Of a stretch of DNA of 9,847 nt, positions 5,761-9,847 are shown one piece after another; position 1 is the first letter of the stretch, and every line of letters begins with the position of its first letter. Source of the DNA: Bacteroidales bacterium. Its GTDB lineage: Bacteria > Bacteroidota > Bacteroidia > Bacteroidales > UBA10428. The stretch is taken from NCBI GenBank assembly GCA_016926235.1, contig JAFGOZ010000654.1, positions 1 through 9,847 of the forward strand, given 5' to 3'. A model generated the notes under the pieces. That model saw only the letters and a list, made by a program, of their open reading frames with translations, searched no databases and had not been told where the DNA came from. A program made the translations under genes and the position numbers.

Positions 5761-8700
5761 TTAAAATTTACCGGAGTTGACTCGCGCGGACAGATTATCC
5801 ACAAAATTTTTAGGCGAAGTTCCAAATTGTTGCTTAAAACATTTCGTGAAATAGGAAGGTGAACTAAAACCGACTTTGTATGAAATTTCTGCAACCGTAT
5901 AGCTGTTTTCTATCAGCAATTCGACTGCTTTTTTCAACCGTATAATACGAATAAATTCTTTTACTGAAAGATTAGTTAGAGCTTTTAGTTTTCGGTATAG
6001 ATGGGCCCGGCTTATTTTCATTCTTTCAACAAATACCTCAATGTCAAAGTCCATATCATCCATATTGGTTTCAATAATATACCTGGCACGTTTTAAAAAT
6101 GAGCGATCAGGAGAGTTGCAAGCTATTTCCTCAGGTTGAATGGATATCTCCCGGCTGAATTTTTTGTATAATTTTTCCCTGTTCTTTATGATATTCAAAA
6201 TCCGTACCTTTAAAACTTCAATACTAAATGGTTTGGTTATATAATCATCGGCACCGGTTTTAAATCCTGCAATTAAATTATCGTCTCCAGCTTTTGCAGT
6301 TAACAATATAACAGGTATATGACTTGTTTTTTCCTGTTTTTTAAGTTCCCTGCAAAGTTCACTACCATCCATCTCAGGCATCATGATATCGCTGATGATA
6401 ATATCGGGGATCTTTGACATTGCCAGATCGTAACCGATTTTTCCATTCGGTGCAACATATATTCTGTAACTATTTTTAAAAGCATCTTTAATGAAATTTC
6501 TTAATTCAGGATTATCTTCTACTATCAAGAGTGATTTCTCATTAATTTCATTTTTCAATAAACTGGAAGTCACATTATCTTCTTCATTCGTTATTGTGTG
6601 ATTTTCCGCTAATGAGTCAAGATATAGTTCTTTTTCATACGACTGAGTTGTTATGATATCTTCTTTTGTCACGATTTCTGCTTTCCCCAGAAGTTCTTTT
6701 GTAACTGGCAGCCTCACTCTGAAACAAGAACCCCTATTTAACTCACTCACCACGTGGATCGTCCCGCTCATTAATTCCACCAACTCTTTTGTTAAGGCTA
6801 AACCTATACCACTTCCATACTTGTTATTTGATGCCTGAAAGAATGGCTCAAATATATATTCCAATTGTTCTTCCGGTATCCCGATACCAGAATCCATGAC
6901 TGTAAGGATAATAAATGAATTACCATCTTTTTCAATTTTAACATGAATCAGATCATTACTCTTTGAGAATTTAATGGCATTAGTAAGCAGATTTACCAGT
7001 ATAGTTTCATATTTCGTGGGATCAAAATAACCTGAAATTACTTCTTCAGAGTTATTGATTTCGATTGCTACGTCTTTCTGATTGGCCAGACTTTCAAGCG
7101 AACTGACGATTCGGATAATTGCGTCAACAACATTACCGTATACTGCTTCAATTTGTATTTTACCATCTTCAAGCTTCCTTAAATCCAGTAGCTGATTTAC
7201 CATAACAATAAGTTTACCGGCATTTTTTCGAATGCTTGTAATTTTACTGCGGGTAAGCTCATTAATTTTCTTCAGATGCAGCAACTCCTCTGCATGACCA
7301 ATAATTAATGTCAGAGGCGTTCTCAATTCATGTGAAATGTTTGTGAAAAAATTAATTTTCATTTCATCGGCCTGATGTACTTTTTGGGCCATACTCTCAA
7401 TCTGGTTTTTTTGTTTTTCAATTTCCGCTTTCTGTGTTTGCAAAAGATCATTATCGCGCTTTTTTCGTTTATAATTTCTATATAAGACAGACACGAACAT
7501 AATCAGAAATAAAATCCCTGCTAATGCATATGCAATAATCAATTTCTGCCTTTTGACTTTTATTTCCGAACTCATCTTTATTTCTTCAAGCTTTAGCTGG
7601 TTCTGTCTGTTAATTTTTTCCAGTTCAAAATGCATTTCAAGATTGGCAAGATTTCTTTCTTTCTCGATGATATTGAGACTATCTTCGAATTTTTTAAATA
7701 CCTGAAAGTAATTTAATGCATTTTGATATTGCTTGGTTTCATTAAACGATTCATACAACGAATAGGCTGATTCTTTTGCTATTTGATAATTTTTGAGATG
7801 TCCGGCATGCTCCAATGCCTCTTTAAAATATTTAATTGCTGCCTGATATTGCTTTCGGGCATAATATAATTTACCTAATTTATTGAAGCCAATTGTCAGA
7901 TATCGATGATTACCCAGTAATTCTGCCTGAGTAATCCCTTTGAAAATATAGTAACCGACCGTATCATATTCCTGTAATTCAAGATATACTTCTGCCAGAT
8001 CAAGATAAAGTTCGATAGAAACCGGTTCAGCTCCGGTTTTTTCCGAAATATCAATTGCTTTTTTATACAAGTCTAATCCCTGGCTATATCTGTTATCTTG
8101 AATAAAAAAATCTGCCAGTTTTTGATCGGCTTTGATGAGGTAAATATAATTGCTGGACTTTTCAGCTAAATATCTGCTCCGTTCATAGTAACGAAGCGGT
8201 ATGGAATCTATCTTTATTGCTTTATGAAGGTCACCCAGCGCCAATAATATCTCTATTTCTTTCAATATGTCATCATTTTCCCTGGCATTAATTAATGCTT
8301 TTTCATAATAAGCTAGAGCAGAATTATAATTGTGTAATCCTTCAAACAGGAATCTTCCTGTCTCAAGATATGATCCAATAACTTCATAGGATTTATATTT
8401 GTCTGATTTAATTTTTTCAATAACCCGGTTGTAATAATATAAAGCCTTATGTACTTCTCCTATTTCATAATAAATATTCGCTATATCTACTTCAACAAAT
8501 CCTGTTTCGATTTCCTGATAGGTTCGATCTACTTTTGATAAAACACTATACACGCTATCCATATTTCCTAAAGTGAGATAAACATTTGCAATTCCCAAAT
8601 AGGACCATATGTATCTGTTGTTAAATCTATTATCGTAATGATTACGAAGAGTTTCTTTAAATAATAGTAAAGAATTATTAAAATAATATAATGCGCTATC

Positions 8701-9144
8701 ATAGATACCTTCATTACTATAGGTAAATCCGATATTCCAATAGCAGAAAGCACCTAAATAAGCGGGTAGTTTATTTTTAGTAATAATAGTTAAACCTTTT
8801 TTTAAGTATTTAATTGAATTGGCATAATGTCCATAATCTCTATAAGCATCCCCTAGCCAAATTTTTAATTCGGCCTCTTTAAGTAAATCATTAGCTTCTT
8901 CTGCAAATTGTAAATCAAGCTTATAATAATATAAAACACTATCAAGGTCTGTATTAATATAGGCAATCATTAATTCCCTTGCACATCCAGTATTATAATC
9001 ATACGAACCTGATTGTATTTCAGTTAAGCATGCCCTCAGGCTATCGATATATGATTTTCTATTGTAATTAAGTGCATCATTATTGACGGCTAATGCCAAA
9101 AAAGTTACTAGTAGTAATTTTATCCAATAAGCACGCAAGTTCAT
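5761..9144 (-). CDS. hybrid two-component regulator: periplasmic TPR sensor, histidine kinase, receiver, AraC output
   Basis: This 1127-residue protein is a one-chain sensor and transcription factor in the inner membrane. Residues 1 to about 22 are a signal peptide. About ten TPR units fill 93-489 and should be periplasmic. A coiled coil (490-530), one membrane span (about 535-555) and a second coiled coil lead to the HisKA domain with phospho-acceptor His605 (TNISHELRTP). The ATPase domain has its N box at 718-725 (Asn722), G1 DSGIGIP at 751-757 and G2 GSGIGLA at 777-783. The receiver has acidic Glu876/Asp877, phospho-acceptor Asp919 (ISDIMMPEMDG), Thr949 and Lys971. An AraC/XylS helix-turn-helix pair occupies about 1034-1115, ending in a GFSSPSYFTKCFKQQFG signature. 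All catalytic residues are present. Usual Bacteroides relatives sense with Reg_prop/Y_Y_Y domains or SusR/BT-type modules; TPRs replace them here. It probably activates the operon downstream, though the ligand is unknown. The SD before the ATG is weak. Confidence 0.92.
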   Translation of the reverse strand: MNLRAYWIKLLLVTFLALAVNNDALNYNRKSYIDSLRACLTEIQSGSYDYNTGCARELMIAYINTDLDSVLYYYKLDLQFAEEANDLLKEAELKIWLGDAYRDYGHYANSIKYLKKGLTIITKNKLPAYLGAFCYWNIGFTYSNEGIYDSALYYFNNSLLLFKETLRNHYDNRFNNRYIWSYLGIANVYLTLGNMDSVYSVLSKVDRTYQEIETGFVEVDIANIYYEIGEVHKALYYYNRVIEKIKSDKYKSYEVIGSYLETGRFLFEGLHNYNSALAYYEKALINARENDDILKEIEILLALGDLHKAIKIDSIPLRYYERSRYLAEKSSNYIYLIKADQKLADFFIQDNRYSQGLDLYKKAIDISEKTGAEPVSIELYLDLAEVYLELQEYDTVGYYIFKGITQAELLGNHRYLTIGFNKLGKLYYARKQYQAAIKYFKEALEHAGHLKNYQIAKESAYSLYESFNETKQYQNALNYFQVFKKFEDSLNIIEKERNLANLEMHFELEKINRQNQLKLEEIKMSSEIKVKRQKLIIAYALAGILFLIMFVSVLYRNYKRKKRDNDLLQTQKAEIEKQKNQIESMAQKVHQADEMKINFFTNISHELRTPLTLIIGHAEELLHLKKINELTRSKITSIRKNAGKLIVMVNQLLDLRKLEDGKIQIEAVYGNVVDAIIRIVSSLESLANQKDVAIEINNSEEVISGYFDPTKYETILVNLLTNAIKFSKSNDLIHVKIEKDGNSFIILTVMDSGIGIPEEQLEYIFEPFFQASNNKYGSGIGLALTKELVELMSGTIHVVSELNRGSCFRVRLPVTKELLGKAEIVTKEDIITTQSYEKELYLDSLAENHTITNEEDNVTSSLLKNEINEKSLLIVEDNPELRNFIKDAFKNSYRIYVAPNGKIGYDLAMSKIPDIIISDIMMPEMDGSELCRELKKQEKTSHIPVILLTAKAGDDNLIAGFKTGADDYITKPFSIEVLKVRILNIIKNREKLYKKFSREISIQPEEIACNSPDRSFLKRARYIIETNMDDMDFDIEVFVERMKISRAHLYRKLKALTNLSVKEFIRIIRLKKAVELLIENSYTVAEISYKVGFSSPSYFTKCFKQQFGTSPKNFVDNLSARVNSGKF

Positions 9145-9264
9145 TTTAATCCGGTCAATATGTTTAGGTACGTAATTTAAACGTTTCTCACGAATATATT
9201 ATACAACAATATGACAATATCATTATTTTATTTAAAAAGGTATTTGTAACACTTTAATTTTTCC

Positions 9265-9295
9265 CAAATGTAATATAGGGCTATCTTATGGTAAA
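9265..9295 (-). promoter_or_regulatory. Bacteroidetes-type promoter of the hybrid regulator gene
   Basis: The minus strand carries TTTA (9295-9292), 19 nt, then TACATTTG (9272-9265). The -7 element matches TAnnTTTG exactly and the -33 element differs from TTTG in one base. The predicted start near 9258 gives a leader of about 115 nt, similar to that of the operon promoter at 5602-5632. Confidence 0.45.
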
Positions 9296-9306
9296 GAAAA
9301 TGTCTT

Positions 9307-9326
9307 ATCCTGAATTACGTTTACAC
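9307..9326. promoter_or_regulatory. candidate shared operator, copy upstream of the regulator
   Basis: ATCCTG, four bases, then ACGTTTACAC, sharing 16 bases with the copy at 5735-5756, though the spacer is two bases shorter. It ends roughly 10-30 nt upstream of the regulator's -33 element, where an AraC-type activator would normally bind. Autoregulation is the inferred use. Confidence 0.3.
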
Positions 9327-9714
9327 TTTTTGTTAAAGTAAGAATTTAACACTTTAAAAATAAAACGGATGAAGCGATAAAAGTCTCACAAAACGCAAAA
9401 ATTATAGTATGAAAACATTTTGAGTAAATAAATGACTCCTACTTATTCCCTTCACAAAATACAAACTGTTTTATGAATTAATATATTATCCTGATATTTG
9501 ATTCGAATGTTTCTTTTGTTCTCTTCTCTGAATGAACAAAATCAAGTATTTTTATACAGATCAGTGAGTAAAAATAATTTTATAAAATCAGTCAGGAATT
9601 GGTTTGAAAACAGTACGCTTGGAATCAATTTTCGATTTTATGATTTTACGTTTGAAATTATTATTTACCAAATTTTATATTAATGCTTAATTTCAGGGAG
9701 GACGAGAAGTTTAT

Positions 9715-9775
9715 CCCGATGTATTTTTCGTAGAATTTTTGAGGTACGAAAAAATACAACGAAAAAACAATCGGG
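9715..9775. repeat. large imperfect inverted repeat
   Basis: The left arm runs from CCCGAT (9715-9720) through GTATTTTTCGTA (9721-9732). It pairs with TACGAAAAAATAC (9745-9757), with one bulged A, around a 12-nt loop, and outside that with ATCGGG (9770-9775). The left arm can also pair with CGAAAAAACAATCGGG (9760-9775), because CGAAAAAA is duplicated on the right side. It may be a dispersed intergenic palindrome, the end of a small non-autonomous element, or a bidirectional terminator. Confidence 0.5.
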
Positions 9776-9793
9776 AAGTCCCGCCGGGGTCAC
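9776..9793 (+). other. sequence resembling a tRNA 3' end
   Basis: AAGTCCCGCCGGGGTCAC matches the last part of tRNA-Arg (61-78) at 14 of 18 positions, in the same orientation. The order is that of a tRNA T-stem 3' strand, an acceptor 3' strand and the discriminator A. The upstream half of a tRNA is absent: the T loop is shortened (CGGGAAGTCCCG instead of a seven-base TTCGANT loop) and inverted-repeat sequence precedes it. It is probably a tRNA-derived fragment; an attachment-site scar is another option. Confidence 0.35.
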
Positions 9794-9847
9794 AAAAACA
9801 GTAAAGCGTTTGAGTAGCGAGCAAGAGTGAACTACAAACACTCTTTA

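Larger units (their letters stand above)
9247..9357. repeat. 11-bp direct repeats flanking the regulator promoter
   Basis: TAACACTTTAA occurs exactly at 9247-9257 and 9347-9357, 100 bp apart, one on each side of the predicted -33/-7 elements. A related TACACTTT lies at 9322-9329, and TTAAAGT at 9333-9339 is an inverted partial copy. The layout could be an autoregulatory site that brackets the promoter, or AT-rich coincidence. Confidence 0.35.
9145..9847. other. 703-bp non-coding right flank
   Basis: I see no convincing gene here. The first 215 bp hold the regulator promoter and short repeats. From about 9360 to 9690 the DNA is AT-rich, and its reading frames look like random AT-rich translation. 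From 9715 there is an inverted repeat, followed by a sequence that resembles a tRNA 3' end (9776-9793) and, at the window edge, a 7-bp stem AAGAGTG/CACTCTT (9823-9845). These may belong to whatever lies to the right of the window. Confidence 0.6.

Noticed and set aside
9647..9654. TACGTTTG on the + strand, an exact -7 promoter element.
   Set aside because: No TTTG lies 19-21 nt upstream and no gene follows on that strand within the window.
9498..9683. Plus-strand 61-residue ORF in the right flank.
   Set aside because: The start is TTG with no SD, and the content is Phe/Ile/Asn-rich as expected for random AT-rich DNA.
9823..9845. Stem AAGAGTG/CACTCTT with a nine-base loop at the right border, possible terminator.
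   Set aside because: The sequence ends right after the stem, so a T tract or an associated gene cannot be seen.
9714..9847. Open minus-strand frame entering from the right border (…CDPGGTSRLF…).
   Set aside because: It arises from reading the tRNA-3'-end-like sequence and the inverted repeat backwards. This is a familiar spurious ORF type near tRNA sequences.

Overview
The window looks like chromosomal DNA from a Bacteroidota (Bacteroidetes) organism, probably a polysaccharide degrader. Four things point this way. Three secreted proteins end in type A type-IX-secretion (T9SS) sorting domains. There is a single-chain hybrid two-component regulator with an AraC output. The likely promoters fit the Bacteroidetes -33/-7 pattern (TTTG-N19-TAnnTTTG) rather than -35/-10. 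The tRNA has no encoded CCA. The four large genes all lie on the minus strand.

Left edge (1-827, + strand): an intact tRNA-Arg(TCG) is followed by about 130 bp of decayed repeats that echo the tRNA 3' end and its trailer. Next come the C-terminal part of an IS3-family transposase, which has lost the N-terminal part of its catalytic domain, and a candidate IS right end.

Core (828-5760, - strand), in transcription order from the right: a promoter at about 5602-5632; two tandem paralogous secreted FG-GAP/VCBS proteins, each with seven DxDxDGDxD calcium loops spaced about 50 residues apart (the signature of a seven-bladed, integrin-alpha-like propeller); a 44-residue ORF with a signal-peptide-like N-terminus; and a secreted GH30-family glycoside hydrolase, probably xylanase-like. 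Gaps between these genes are 9, 6 and 17 bp, so they are probably co-transcribed. All three large products appear to be exported by Sec and then by T9SS to the cell surface or medium.

Regulator (5761-9144, - strand): a 1127-residue protein with a signal peptide, about ten periplasmic TPR repeats, one membrane span, a histidine kinase, a receiver and an AraC DNA-binding domain. It has its own near-consensus promoter. A short sequence (ACGTTTACAC preceded by ATCCTG) occurs upstream of both the regulator and the secreted-protein operon, and is a candidate shared operator. The working model, which is inference, is that the regulator senses a periplasmic signal, perhaps a polysaccharide fragment, and switches on the propeller-propeller-GH30 cassette. 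No SusC/SusD pair or transporter lies inside the window.

Right edge (9145-9847): about 700 bp with no convincing gene. It holds the regulator's promoter region with 11-bp repeats exactly 100 bp apart, an AT-rich stretch with nothing recognisable, a large imperfect inverted repeat, and a sequence resembling a tRNA 3' end.
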